Assembly: GCA_921293015.1 (NCBI GenBank)
Contig: OV121089.1
Coordinates: 38,116,520 to 38,180,519, forward strand
Length of the DNA stretch: 64,000 nt
Origin: Phorcus lineatus
Lineage: Eukaryota > Mollusca > Gastropoda > Trochida > Trochidae
Reading direction: 5' to 3'
Shown piece after piece: positions 22,101 through 33,604 of this stretch. How positions within the stretch are numbered: the stretch's first letter is position 1; each line of letters starts with the position of its first letter. Position numbers and translations under genes: made by a program. The notes under the pieces are model-generated. The model searched no databases, was not told the origin of the DNA, and saw only the letters and a list, made by a program, of their open reading frames with translations.

Positions 22101-25100
22101 GAAGTTTAGGAAAACACATGATGATAATGATTTAAATGTTTATCTAGACAGTAAGCAGACGTTTAGATCTGTTTGTCAACAAAAACAAAAAGAGTACGAC
22201 GAAGCATCTATTGACAGTTTAATGAAAAATATTAATGAGCCTAATCTCTTTTGGAAAACGGTTAACCGCATTTTGAATTCTCGCAAAACATCCAATCGTA
22301 AAAATAACATTTCAATCGATGTATGGAAGGAACACTTTTGTAACCTGTTTAATGAGGGGAATGAAGATACGTCCTCTAATATTTTTGATGATGATAATGA
22401 TGTCGATGAAATATCTAATATGATTTTAAACAGTGGCATAACTGAAACCGAAATTAGAGACGCTATAAACGGTCTGAAAAGGAATAAGTCCGCCGGTCTT
22501 GATAATTTAAGTGCGGAATTCTTTATATATGGGGTTGATGTTTTAATTCCAACTATTCATAAGTTATTTAATAAAATGTTCGACTCCGGCTGTATACCGA
22601 ATGAATGGTCTAAGGCTATCATTATACCATTACATAAAAGTGGACCAGCAGATGATCCAAATAATTACAGAGGAATATCTCTTTTAAGTATATTCGGTAA
22701 AATATTTACGTCAATCATATGTAAAAGATTGAGAATGTGGACAGACATATTTGATAAGATTGCTGAATCGCAAGCTGGCTTTAGGCATGATTATTCCACG
22801 ATTGATAATATTTTTGTTTTAAATGCATTAATAGAGAAACAAATATCAAGGAAAAGAGGTAAATTATATGCTGCGTTCATAGATTTTAGAAAAGCTTTTG
22901 ATACAGTAAGGCGTCCTAAGTTATGGAATCTATTTAACCGTATTGGAATGAAAGGCAAGCTATGTAAGATTATACAAAATCTCTATAACAATGTAACTGC
23001 CTGTGTAAGAAACAATAACATATATTCAGAATTCTTCAAATGTCCCATAGGTTTAAAACAAGGCTGCATAATGAGCCCTCTCATATTTTCAATTTATATT
23101 AATGAATTAGCTACCGGTATTGAATGTACAAATTGCTATGGGATACAACTTATGCCGGATCTTGTTCATATATATTTACTTTTGTTTGCTGATGACATTG
23201 TGTTGTTTTCTAATGTGTGCAGGGATCTGCAAAAACAGCTGAACATCCTCGCTTCATTTTCTATTGAATATGGACTTAAGGTCAATATGGCTAAATAAAA
23301 TATAATGGTATTCAGAAAGGGAGGTGTTTTAAGTAAAAATGGAATTTTGATGGGGAAGAATTGAAAATTGTGAATACTTACAAGTACTTTGGTTTATATT
23401 TCACCCCTCAGTTATCATGGAAGCATGCAATCAACAAAAGAGCTATGGAAGGTAAACGAGCTTTGAATTGTATACTCAATACGCTAAACATGAATTGCTT
23501 TACAAAAAGTCAAACATTTTTCAAAATCTTTGATTGTAAAATATTACCGATCCTAACGTATGGCTGTGAAATCTGGGGATATAAAAATTACGATGAACTA
23601 GAGAGAATTCAAATAACAGTTTGCAAGAGATATCTTAAACTAGCAATTAAAGCACCAAATTATGCTGTTCTTGGTGAATGTGGCCGTTTCTCAATATTTG
23701 TTAATACTATGGTCAGAGTTGTAAAATTTTGGCTCAAGATAAGCAGAATGCCTGACCATAGATATACCAAGAAATCCTACAAAATGTCTCTCCTGTATGA
23801 CACAAATGGTAAAGTCAACTGGGTAACTAGAGTTAGGAAAATTTTGTGCTTAAACGGATTTATGTATGTTTGGGCAAATCAGGGGGTACAAAACGTAAAT
23901 TCATTCATTAATGAATTCAGACAAAGGATAAAAGATGTGTTTATATCAGATTGGTATACAACGATAGGGAAGATATCCAAACTTCAAATTTACAAAACTT
24001 TTAAACTCAGATTTGAAACCGAAGATTACATAAATTCACTTCAAATAAATAAATTTAGAAGTGCTTTGGCAAATTTCCGTTGTGGAGTCCTCCCAGTTGA
24101 AATAGAAACTGGTAGGATGAATGGCGTAGAACGTTTAAATAGAATATGCAGATTGTGTAGATCAGGAGAGATCGAAGATGAGTATCATTTTCTACTCCAT
24201 TGTGAATCACTTTCACATATTAGAAAGCAATACATTAATGTTGCAATAAGGTCAAAACACCACTTCATTGAATTAATGTCAAATAAAAATGAAGAATGCA
24301 TTAGAAAAATTGCAATGTATATTTACCATGCTATGGAATTTCGGGAATCATTTATAACATAAACATCTTATATGTCTTGATGTATACGCATGTGCATTAT
24401 GTTTGTTAATATTTATGTATTCTATGTTGTTATAGGCCGATGACCTAAATATCAACCGAAATAAACAACTTCGACTTCGATATTTCATTTAAGAAATAAA
24501 GTGTTTATTCACTTGCTTATAAAATGTTTGAAGAGTGCAAATTAAAATAGGATAAATGCCGTAGCTTAGCCGTAGCTTGGCGTTGCTAAATGTCATGTGA
24601 CGTCAGGAAATTAAGTTTATGCAGGTACAATGTTTGAACCGAATTTCTTTCAGCGAATTAGATTGAAGTAAACTAATTGCAGTTTATTTTTCAAGTGGTG
24701 ATGCATCTCCCCTTGGTGTGAATGAAGCACTCTCACGTTCAGCGGGCAAAGCAGAGCAAGTGATTGAAACTAGCGTGAGATATGCGTTGCCACGTACTTA
24801 CACTTAGTTGTATATCAACAAATAATGTTTATATTTCAGACCTGTACCCAACATCACGTGGTTGCGTAATGGAGACATTGTTAAAACGGGTGTACACACG
24901 TATGGCATGGAAAGCATCTTGGTTCTGTTGGAAAACCTCCCTCCTACATGTGCCACTAAATATACCTGCATAGGAGAGAATAGCGCGGGAAAAGTGAAAC
25001 AAGACATTATCTTGTGCGGTAAGTTAAAAGATACTCTAATCGAAAGTGAATACATTCTGTTGTTGTAATTTGCATTTCCAGAACCTCTGAGTTTTACAGA

Positions 25101-26657
25101 AGACAATGCATTCAGGGCAATTCATACCGTTTTGTGATGAAAAAACCCAATAATGAATTAGTTGAACATATTGCTAAACTTTATAATAAATAGCAGTGAA
25201 TATCTAGAGATCGTACACTATCGAGACTTATTAAACGAATTTGAAAAATTATACTAGACTGACCACGGGTGAAAACCTATTTTAAATCATGTCAGCTGCA
25301 GATACTAGAAAAGTTTGTCCCACGACAGTGGTCTCATTGAAGATGGTTACGTCATTCCTGTTCTGAAAATGATAGGACAAATTTGATGTCCCTGTCATTT
25401 TTGTACAATATAATTTGTGTATGTTTTGTAAAATGTTCTCATTCTTCTTTTTCTCCGTTAAGATTATAGGGAAAAACTTCGCAAATGGATGTGGGCTGGT
25501 TTAGGGTTCATGGCGCTTATGTCTGCTTCAGCTATAGGTCGATGGTAAGGCTTTATACTTCATCTTTAATACTGTTTTCTTATTTATTTAATTGAGACGT
25601 AAATGTTCTGTATGAGGACATTTCGCGCATAATGTTCATACCCAAAAATGAGGAACATTCGGTAAAATCTCTTGGTATATCACACTTTAAGGGACATGAC
25701 TCTTCTCGGTATCTCGCGCCGTCCTAGAATTTTACTACCAAGACGTTTCACACACTTTGCATCAGAAATCAAGAAATATTGGGATTTTTAATGCATTTGT
25801 AATTTGAAAATGTTTATATTAGATTATATTCCCTTTTAAGTTATATTAAGCCAATGACATCGATTACTCTCATTCTAGTCAACATGTATTTAGCTATATA
25901 ATATGGCTTATTTGCGAAGTCTCGTGACATCATCTATTGACTTTAACCCTTTTAATTATTTTTAAAAATATATTACCAAATTGATCGTGTTATACTTGTT
26001 ATTGTCTATCAATTATAATAATATGTTATAAGGGATTAATAGAGACCTCTATCCATATATGCTGTTCCTTATAATATATATATATTTCGAAGTTTCAAGA
26101 AGGATAAGTAAGTGGGCACATTATTTGGGTTAGATTGCTAGTGCTGATAGCAGAAATTCTACCTGTCCAAAGACTCGATATACGTCTTTTTAAAACTAGA
26201 TTTATCGGCTTTTTAAGTGATCTATTGCTTTTGAGTTGATATTCATAGTATTTCTTATATGTAACTCAATTAAGTCTTTCCTAATAAGTCTAAACCCAAT
26301 AATATGTCGATTATTTTTTTTTATCAAATAACAATTGATGTATCCTCCACATAGCGCCGATATCTGTTGTTTACTAGTAATAGATTTTTTTTCTAATTTT
26401 CTACAATCCATACAAACTAACACAATGTCTTCGTTATGACATTACAGTCGGTTCCATGACTGAGTATTTAGATTAGATTAAATTTAGATATTTGGTATAT
26501 AATAATTTGCAAATGAGTCCTGAACAATACTTAATTTCATTTCAGGCTGAGGCAACTAGACTAGCCAACATTTTCTAGACTAAAGGCTACTCCTTTTATG
26601 TTTTACCGCAGGGTCTGGATGACGGTTAACAGAAGAGCGAGAAGTACTGCACCATGA
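17247..26657 (+). CDS. Short type I membrane protein with two Ig-like domains (seven exons)
   Basis: Exons 17247-17307, 17865-18029, 18761-18880, 19165-19261, 24840-25018, 25463-25544 and 26612-26657 join with consistent phases (1,1,1,2,1,2) and GT..AG borders into 249 codons plus TGA. Residues 1-20 (MLGILLYMMFILSLGPLLCH) are a signal peptide. Ig1, split over exons 2 and 3, shows CILC, FIWYRKD and LEDSGVYGC. Ig2, split over exons 4 and 5, shows ELVCGFAGRPVPNITWLRNG and TKYTCIGENSAGK. Five N-glycosylation sequons fit an extracellular region. Exon 6 gives a basic stem KLRK and a membrane span at about 216-233. The cytoplasmic tail is about 16 residues, basic, without ITAM or ITIM, so signalling would need a partner. 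Ligand and role are unknown; a cell-surface adhesion or immune-type receptor is inference. Intron 4 carries a sense LINE; the other introns are 0.3-1.1 kb. Confidence 0.85.
19055..19102. repeat. (TA)24 microsatellite in intron 3
   Basis: Perfect dinucleotide run between exons 3 and 4 of the Ig gene. Confidence 0.95.
19427..19915 (+). CDS. LINE N-terminal frame with 2A-like ribosome-skipping motif
   Basis: A 162-codon frame that ends in the order CLFTSCNTLLLRAGDIESNPGP. The core DIESNPGP fits D(V/I)ExNPGP, the motif at which ribosomes release the upstream product between Gly and Pro and continue; GDIESNPGP lies at 19808-19834, with the break expected between codons 19829-19831 and 19832-19834. 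Such motifs are known in several animal and trypanosome non-LTR elements as well as in picornaviruses. Upstream residues are Cys-rich and partly hydrophobic. After the motif the frame runs only about 27 codons to TGA 19913-19915. The +1 frame is open from 19825 and reads straight into the ORF1 coiled coil (FESVERDLKT), so a one-base slip after the 2A is likely in this copy. The true start may lie further upstream, since the frame was taken from its first ATG. Confidence 0.75.
   Translation: MYEDTMGISLELWRSRTGQFIPPKGCRQIETILPYRPDTRWTTGTELSYRLVLCFVVWETVLIAGHGLANNYNNLAEVGWQFICPDIHTVIPTCTSITMSHECTGDACRTALTPCLFTSCNTLLLRAGDIESNPGPVEQSDAKGIRANQILHAENLNQLSAI
19921..20922 (+). CDS. LINE ORF1 protein (coiled coil plus L1-type RNA-binding domain)
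   Basis: From the first ATG this is 333 codons, but the frame is open from 19825 and was probably once continuous with the 2A frame. About 70 N-terminal residues form a heptad-rich coiled coil (KELSTAVNTLKKKTEILELK). Then come SRRENIRFFGIQE, LRAHRVGRMSPDSNNVRAII and VKFLHPDDKDLVFKRR, the words of the RRM-like core of L1 ORF1p (Transposase_22 family). RIAADLTVRQREAVSDARRE and KVAFFRRGRLIV follow, matching the C-terminal domain. The last 130 residues are polar and probably disordered. ORF1p binds element RNA as a trimer and acts as a chaperone in the ribonucleoprotein. The TAA at 20920-20922 is followed in the same frame by ORF2, 33 bases before its first ATG. Confidence 0.85.
   Translation: MNNNWEKVSCDIKELSTAVNTLKKKTEILELKTDGLKGDINKHGHDLGATNNKVKENEYRITVLERTVSDLTTESDRMEAYSRRENIRFFGIQEDENEDTHVSKEKILNVLNEAIPSKTWDERDILRAHRVGRMSPDSNNVRAIIVKFLHPDDKDLVFKRRECLTRRDIRIAADLTVRQREAVSDARREGKVAFFRRGRLIVRESNRSQYTSTHRTPEHSGEQRVSFVPSVTNQRSDRNVPINVDLSSHDPGVLFQFGSGHGGPVQDVRPKDYASAVSLGSCSGSVVRDAPQGAGNSNRNLVTGHETVNNHAPKSDSIRGRRKSLRQTSLTRK
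20956..23298 (+). CDS. LINE ORF2 protein: APE endonuclease and reverse transcriptase, cut by a nonsense codon
   Basis: The frame opens near TTG 20947 and has its first ATG at 20956. Endonuclease landmarks come in order: INIGTWNVSGL, FLLETWIG (catalytic Glu), GGIYIPP, ILCGDFNARLG and ESDHLPLSLLL (catalytic Asp-His). The reverse transcriptase follows with NYRGISLLSIFGKI, ESQAGFRHDYSTIDNIF, YAAFIDFRKAFDTV, PIGLKQGCIMSPLIFSIYIN and LLLFADDIVLFS, where FADD is at 23185-23196. Target-primed reverse transcription at nicked chromosomal DNA is its known role. The frame ends at TAA 23296-23298, in KVNMAK, where relatives continue with a T-K-I/V-M-VF word, so the stop is a mutation. Because the EN and RT motifs are intact, degeneration looks recent. 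Confidence 0.9.
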   Translation: MTSNINIGTWNVSGLLSKLNFADFKSYLCTFDVLFLLETWIGNDDFDIDLSDYTQFNNVGYRTSHFGRYMGGICSIIKTNIIKHVKKLKCKYSNFMFLKISKEAVSIDCDVIVGGIYIPPKSSPVFDIPDTRHGGFEELDQEVFELKSRYHSCEIILCGDFNARLGKENDYIVFDESDDARHILSYYEDVFDIPRVTADEKLNNYGRNLAKLCISNNIHVVNGRAGSDKTTGGYTFISHIEKSVIDYFIVSPNLFKSIVDFTIGNRTESDHLPLSLLLKAEDCVTDINNTYGAAELYRYRWNVSAMEVFTKSLSDNVELYGSGIVQYIRDDNINQAVGALNDLILNSAQLMKRRVCNRVRKQPVWFDRECQTSKRKKYVNLRKFRKTHDDNDLNVYLDSKQTFRSVCQQKQKEYDEASIDSLMKNINEPNLFWKTVNRILNSRKTSNRKNNISIDVWKEHFCNLFNEGNEDTSSNIFDDDNDVDEISNMILNSGITETEIRDAINGLKRNKSAGLDNLSAEFFIYGVDVLIPTIHKLFNKMFDSGCIPNEWSKAIIIPLHKSGPADDPNNYRGISLLSIFGKIFTSIICKRLRMWTDIFDKIAESQAGFRHDYSTIDNIFVLNALIEKQISRKRGKLYAAFIDFRKAFDTVRRPKLWNLFNRIGMKGKLCKIIQNLYNNVTACVRNNNIYSEFFKCPIGLKQGCIMSPLIFSIYINELATGIECTNCYGIQLMPDLVHIYLLLFADDIVLFSNVCRDLQKQLNILASFSIEYGLKVNMAK
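23340..24362 (+). pseudogene. C-terminal part of LINE ORF2, out of frame with the RT part
   Basis: A different frame from the RT part resumes as NFDGEELKIVNTYKYFG and runs to TAA 24360-24362. It carries YFGLYFTPQLSWKHAIN, LTYGCEIWGY and, near the end, CRLCRSGEIEDEYHFLLHC, a CX2CX9HX4C-type knuckle usual at the end of ORF2 in this kind of LINE. The bridge VFRKGGVLSKNG at 23308-23343 is still readable in the earlier frame. A single indel in the aaaaatgg stretch near 23335 therefore explains the switch. Confidence 0.85.
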
Positions 26658-26712
26658 ATGTGGAATATTGGAGGCTACTAGACAGTCTGGATCTAGTTTT
26701 AAATTATTTCTT

Positions 26713-26718
26713 AATAAA
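26713..26718 (+). promoter_or_regulatory. Polyadenylation signal of the Ig gene
   Basis: AATAAA 56 bases after the stop codon at 26655-26657, a usual distance for a short 3' UTR. Confidence 0.55.
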
Positions 26719-27296
26719 CATATTGTTTATAACCAAACACTTGAATTCACTGTAAAAATTCGGTTTCATTCAGGATTGATGTTAGCAACTACTGTACAAC
26801 TTAAACTAGTTTATTTAAAAAGATGTTGATTTACATGTATTGACTTTATTGGAAGGACTCAAAAGTCCACTCGTATTAATATACTTACAAAAAAGTTTAT
26901 GTCGTGTATCAACCTACTCTTGACGTTATATGTGTAGGCACGGTAAAATACATTTTTGGAAACGTTAAGTAAAGGCGACAAATTAAAATCCGAGACGAGA
27001 CAATTTCTTGATATTTTACGAAATCTGTAATAACATTATGACTGCGAATTATAAAACATTGAATTTTTTTAAAAAGTATTAAGCATTGACACGACTGAGC
27101 ATGAATATTCGCTGGTTTGTACCATATCAATTATTTAGTAAACTTGATAAAGTCTCGATAAAATCCTATCTGTCTAAGTGAATACGATGGTTAGTACAGA
27201 GCAAGAACATTTGGTCGTAATCATCATGTAAGCATTAAGATACGGCCACCCACAGTTCCCCCTACTGACAACTTCTTTGAATAACATGCTCCACTG

Positions 27297-27756
27297 CCTG
27301 CTCTCCTAACAGAGGTAGCTCAGTCATACATTCCTATACAACCTCTGTTTTAATACAAAGGTTCCTCGGGCTTCCGGCACTTTCCCCTAGCGGGACAATA
27401 TTGCAACTTAAACTAGATGGCTATATTTCAGCCAATGAAAACAACGAATGCATTTAACAACATATTTGATGTCATGCAGGACTGTGCAATGAAACATTCG
27501 GCAAAATGAGGCGTTTGTGTTCTGTAAAGACGACTAAAGTGCCAGGTGCATATTCGAATAAAGTTTAGCTTTTGGAAAGCTAACGGAAATAACTTAGGCG
27601 ATTTGAATGATAACTTTTGAAACGGCGTTGCTGATTGCACAACTAACTCTGATTGCATCCAATCAGCTTTTTACATTTCTAGACCAAGAAGCCTTCGTAT
27701 TAAGGGAGAGGTTGTATAGGAATTTATGACGGAGCTAGCTCTGTGGGGAGAGAATG
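27297..27756. mobile_element. Fold-back MITE with 9-bp duplication, longer copy
   Basis: The left arm (cctgctctcctaacagaggt...) and the right arm (...agctctgtggggagagaatg) are inverted repeats of about 50 bases, both carrying cctatacaacctct or its complement. Flanks gctccactg (27288-27296) and gctacactg (27757-27765) match at 8 of 9 positions. A 9-bp duplication points to a Mutator-like relationship. No coding capacity. Confidence 0.75.
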
Positions 27757-29439
27757 GCTACACTGAACAGTAGGATCTCAAATTACGAAATATCATCATA
27801 CACTAAAATGCATACAAATAAAATGCAAACATTCTTGATTGATTGACGCCCTACCAAGATAAGTTTTGTAACATCAAAATGACAATATTTTCATCAGTGT
27901 GTTTTTTTCATTTTCCAAATATATTGAATAAATGTTCCTTTATTTTCAAATTGTATTATATTTCCCCAAAATTACGAAGTGTTATATGTAGGACCGAGAG
28001 AAATCTTTCTAAACCTAAAGATGACCTGTTACACCAAACCCGCTGGAGGTCCTGGCTAAGTAAAGGGGAGCAACTCGCCTTCTTCAAAGACCTTGAATTT
28101 ATTTTTCTGTAACAATTTTTGACTGGCATGTGCACCATTTTAGATGCAATGTTTTTAGATTTTTTCTATCTATCAATATTGTACAATAGAAATCTAACCT
28201 GGCACGCATTTACAACGTTATAGTTTGTCACACATCAAATTAAAAATGATGCAATGTGTTTATTTCTCTCCAAAAGCATGGCTTTGTACAGTGCTGACAT
28301 ATGTGATTTGTACTTCAAATGGCACCATGTGTATTTGAAGTAATCAAAATAATTTTAATATTTTATTGTAGGTAGTTTAATGTACCTTGATAACTGAACC
28401 TGACACGATGTGTCATATGAACGGTAAAGCGGACTCAAGACTCTAAAAAAGTGGTCCGGAAGAAAGCATCAACATTTCAAGGTTTACGTTTTGATCGCTT
28501 CACTCACTGCATCGGCTTTGAATGATTGTGATTCTTGGACAAGCAAAAGTTCATTACAAACATTTAACTTTAAATATTCTTTCATTTTGGGCTATGAGCT
28601 GAGAAGTGTAGTGCTCAGTTTATTACTCGACAACATTAATCAAGCATGATTGCTGATAATGTGCATTTCCGGGACTTGGCCTCCATTGTTACGGCGGTGC
28701 TACAACGTCATAAACACCAACTATTGTGACGTCATACAAGCAACGGTATGACACTCGTTTGATACTGTTATATGAATAATACATTGCGGTATCTTACACG
28801 GACGACTCACAAACCAAATGGTGAAACGTGGGCGAAGATATGTTTTTGATGCGTGCACATGTATTGACGATTACGATTAAAATAAAGAAATACAGGTAGC
28901 ATTTTAATTAATTTGTGAGTGATTTCAATGATATAAATCAAAAACAGAGTAATAGACAAATTACTTGAGCACAATTCCAGTGCAGTTTTATAACAAAATA
29001 AAAATTATGTCCTCTGATGTTGATGATATCTCCAGTTCATTTGATTTTTATTCCAACGATGATTTTATAATTATAAATAAAATTGTGAGATATTATATGT
29101 TGATAATGTATTCATGAAACAAAATTAAATTATATTACATGAAGATTCCATGATAATGCTCTATTAGACTTTGCCTTTGTTAGATTGAAAGGTAAAATGT
29201 AAATGTAGATAAAATGTTAGATGAATAAATCAAAATAATCTAGATACATCAACTTACCCTCATTCATCACAATCTTAGATTTCAACATAAAAATAACCAA
29301 GGTACGTGACGGTAATAATCAAAAAAGGAGAAACAAAACAACATAGAAGCATTTTTAAAGAAACTAATAATAAAATTATAACAAAAGAAGAGATAACAAC
29401 CAAACACAACTCGATGCATATTTTTGGGGATATTTTGTG
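27757..29439. other. Non-coding sequence downstream of the Ig gene
   Basis: AT-rich; a short open frame at 27843-28112 has no recognisable domain. No repeat or RNA gene is recognised. Confidence 0.3.
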
Positions 29440-30740
29440 TGCCAGGTACTAGGCCTAATTAACCAATTTCAGACTTATTAGACACATTTAAACGATACCA
29501 AGAACAAGCATTTCCGCCCAAAATGAGTTCTATCAAAAAAAGGTGTCAAGTGAATGGTCATTTACAGACGATTACCTGCAATATCCTGCTAGTTGTGTGA
29601 CGGTTCAAGTTGTGTTCATAGCAAGATGCAAATCCAATAAAGCTTAACAGTCTTTGAATGAGGTGTTGAGTAGAAATTTAGAGAAACGGAATTTAGGGTT
29701 AAATTTAGTTTCTCAAAAACAAAATATATAGAAAGAGTTCAAATTTGTTTGTAGATATCTGACTAGTTTTTTTTTTCTCGGAATTGTATGAGACGGCTTC
29801 TTTTCGTTAAAGCTTCAAATGTATGTCCATAGTAGATTAATAATGGGTCGCCCAAAAGAAGCTAATCATATCTCAAATGTTACTGTTCACTGGCAAAGTA
29901 CTTTCATGATATTAGTCACAATCTATTTCATCCAATTAATGACAATTATGCTTTTTGACAAAAAATATTGAGTTGTTTATGAAAAGAAAACTGCTAAAAA
30001 AAATTAAAGTTGCCAAAGCTTTTAGGAATCTTATGACTTTAAAAAGGAGCAAGATTTTAAAGAAAAAAATAACTTGCATCTTAATATGAGTTGATAAAAG
30101 TGCCCTCTGTGGATTTATTAAATTTTCACATTGCAACACAAAGCTTAAAGACAAAAATGCTTTATCAATGTCTCTGAATATATTTGATCCTAAACTAAAT
30201 ATACAAGTGCTTTATTTCTATTTCTCTTTAAATTATGACGAATATCACAGACAATATAAATGACGATAATAATAAAGTAAATCACTTGGCAACAAATATA
30301 CACAAATTGAAGAAATCAGTAAGAATTGAAAACAACAACAAACCTATTAGAATTAGTTTTTGTTGTGTGTCGGTATAACACTGGTGTATAGGTTTACATG
30401 ATATTAATTCCATTAATTTCTTACACTTTTTGCTTAGATACTAGCTAGTTTAATACCTTTGAAATAATTAAAATATGATACATGTACATGGACATAAAAC
30501 GTGAATGGTATATCACATTGCTCTTGAGAAAGCTCTAAGATCAATAGTTGAATGCCGTTTGCTTTATGTTGTAGGTTTTGTACATATAAGAATTAAGAAG
30601 TTGTCATCAATATATTCGTCTTTTGTCATTTAAGAATTGTCACACATTTTTGGATATTGATGAATCATATTCCATTTACCATACTAGTTTGGGATTGATT
30701 TGTTATAGCGCAAACGGCAATTTTTGATAGAGAGTTCCTT
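29440..30740 (+). repeat. Segmental duplication block R (partner 44385-45630)
   Basis: Three stretches match 14.9 kb downstream in the same order and orientation. 29480-29740 holds gattac.tgcaatatcct and atccaataaa.tttaaca. 29990-30090 holds agttgccaa.gcttt and ataacttgcatct. 30350-30720 holds gtataggtttacatg, agatactagctagt, tatcacattgctct and gttgtag.ttttgtacata. No coding frame is shared. Confidence 0.7.
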
Positions 30741-33604
30741 ACCAAACTTTTTTGCAATTTCTACTGAAAGGCCAGTTTTCAGTAAAAATTACCTTGATTT
30801 GACGTACATCAGGAATTGATTATAGGTTCGAGAGTTTCCTCTCATTCGTTAGTTTTAAATAAATCACTACATTGCATTATATGGTTCAGATTTATCCAAT
30901 GAGCAAATCATAATGTTTAGCTCGTTTGCATTTATAAGAATTTCTACTGGTATGACCGCTATAAAAGTTCCTGTTGATCGATAGATACTTCTTGCTTCAC
31001 CAAATTGCTTACAAAAAACCATTACATTTTTACGTCCAACATGTTGAAAACTTAACACCAAGTAGGCGTATCATACATTATATCTCAACTAGAAAATCCA
31101 AGCCAGGCCAGGGGAAACTCTGACAATATTCCTATAACAAATGCTATAACAAATATAGTTTCAACTCTCAAGTTTTTTCTAACTATCATGTGCTTGACAT
31201 TTTAAAAAAAATTCTGAATCGTACTATGAATGGTCAGCCTGTATTATGAGGGAAAAGTCAAAAACCGTATCTTAGATCAGAGAGGGCATGATAGTACAAT
31301 TTACCTTAACAGAAAGCAGGATATCAAATGCCGATGTATGAAAAACATTAGATGAATAATGTTTGTGACATTATTTCAAATATTAACAACAGTCAGGAAA
31401 TGTGTTTATCTCTTTGAAATACTTTTCAATTCAAATGGAAAGAAATAACTCTGTCAAAACACTTACATGTATAACGAGATTAAGGAAATTCTACTCAGGT
31501 TTAGTACGAAAAAAGAAGATAACAAGCCTATTCATCACATTTGGGAAGTTCACATTGGTATATTAAATTGTAAAATCTTTATACTAATCGCCATTTTTCA
31601 TTCTGAGATAAAGCCCAGCGTCCTTCTCTGTCTTAAACCATGAAAGCAAGGTACCATGTACATTGATATATATCAGAGTATCAAATGCCCAATGTATGTA
31701 AATACATAAAATGATTAATTTCTTACCATTATTTCAAGTCGAAGCAAAAGAATCTCTTTCTTCTACTTTCTTCAACTTTGAGGTGTATTATAACACTTTA
31801 TTGCACTGAAGAAATACCTTATTCATTAAACAGTGTAATATTGATGTTATGTTTGCGGTGATTACTATTGGCTACTTAATTCACTGCCTGTAATTGGTAT
31901 TCAAAGGATGGGTCAATCTGAGTACGTTTACAATTCAGTAAAAGGTTTTTGGCAACGAACACAGTTCTATTACTCTGAGAAATTAAAAAGATCTTGAATT
32001 TGCTCTTTGATAAAAAAAATTTCTTTTTAAATCTGATTTTCAGACATTTCAAATATTTTTGAAAGAGACAACTTTAAATGTCAGTCATGATCCTTATAGC
32101 CTTTGAAATAACTAATTATCTTCTTATTTTTCACTTTGTGGAACAGGTTGGTATTTCACAATTACTTCTATAAGTTCAGATTAAACTTACCTATATTCTT
32201 GGTATTCCATATGATTATTGAGAAATAACTATTATGAAGCAAACGGTTCAATACCTTTTTACAGTAATGTTTCAATCCATTGATCAGTTGTCATATTGAC
32301 AATTCTCATTTCATAATTCTACATTTCAACGCTAAGTATAACCGCAAGATTCAAGACTGAATGGTGATGTAAGCAGTGACACGCCTCGGCTATATGGTTG
32401 TTTAGTGATGTCTTCAGCTGACAAGAGATTGCGTGTATTAAGGATATACTGGAGTTAACATTTCTTAAGTTTAAAGCAATTATTCGATGTCGAATGTTTG
32501 TTAATGGTCTATAGAAATTGTTTGATGAGAAACATTTAACGTTTTAACAAACTCTGAAAGAACCCTGTGGAAAGGGTATAACTGTTTTTATTGTATGATT
32601 AGTAATTAATTCCATGCGAACATAACAGCTGAAGATGAACGACCCTTATTATATAAATAAAATATAACGCCCATTTAAGTAACTCAAATCTTTAAAGCAC
32701 TTTTCAAATATCTACAATCAAACAGATATTGGAGCTTTTGGCAAAGGTATAACAAACTGGGATACATTGAAACATACAACAACACTGATATTCAGTCTTA
32801 ACATTGTCAAAGCTTTAGATTAATGCAGGCAATATTTAAAGATGGACAATTCATTTTCTCAAAACAGCCTGAAATGGATCACGTGTAAGCTCATTGCTTA
32901 TTGATTGTTGACAAGCGATGCGAGGACAAGTCCAGAAGTATGACTTGAACAATAACACTAAAGGACATACACTATTGTATAAACCAAGTGAGTTCCAAGT
33001 GCCGAATGTACATTTCCAATGATATTTCACTTAAGCAACCATTCTTAAATCGGTGAATGTTTACGATTTGTGCATAGAGGTAGATCTGTCATCTTTATGA
33101 TGTTTTGATAGACACGCTCGGGACCATAAACCATATAACCATTTTTAATATAATAATTAGTTAATAAAGTTATCAGTTCTTCATTTTTAGAGATTTTTAA
33201 AAGTTTGATCAACAATAATTCTGGTAATTCATCATCGTAGTATTGTAGTATAACAATTAATTCAATGAAAATTTAAAATCAAGTTACAGTGATTTTTGTT
33301 GAAAAACATGGAGTTACAAGTACAAAACTTTTGTTGTTTCCCTCCCAACTCATATATAACGACAGTACCTAACTATTTATCACTATTAATTATATATAAC
33401 ATGGCACATTGTATGTAGGCTATTATGAACATAGGAATTCAAATATGTTGATGGTGACTTTTGAGAGAAAATGATTTTAGTGATAAGATACAGTAGTTTT
33501 AACAAATACAAAAGGAAACAACTGCATAGAAAGACAGAAGGCGTGGTATTATAAGTAAAGCTTACGTTAACACGCCCTGAACATGAATCGCAAGAGCTAG
33601 ATCA
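30741..33604. other. Non-coding, AT-rich
   Basis: Short frames only, none with a domain. No structured repeat recognised by eye. Confidence 0.3.

Larger units (their letters stand above)
19329..24479 (+). mobile_element. APE-type non-LTR retrotransposon (LINE) with a 2A-like motif
   Basis: About 5.15 kb, inserted in the sense direction in intron 4 of the Ig gene. An 8-bp word, atatttca, flanks it at 19321-19328 and 24480-24487 and is the likely target duplication, though short words can match by chance. Order: an N-terminal frame ending in a 2A-like peptide, an ORF1p with coiled coil and L1-type RNA-binding domain, then an ORF2p with APE endonuclease, reverse transcriptase and C-terminal zinc-knuckle region, then a short 3' UTR ending aacttcgacttcg. 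The element is near full length but inactive in this copy: a nonsense codon at 23296-23298, a frame slip at about 23335 and another between 19835 and 19890. The clade (CR1, L2 or a relative) is not fixed from sequence alone. Confidence 0.9.
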
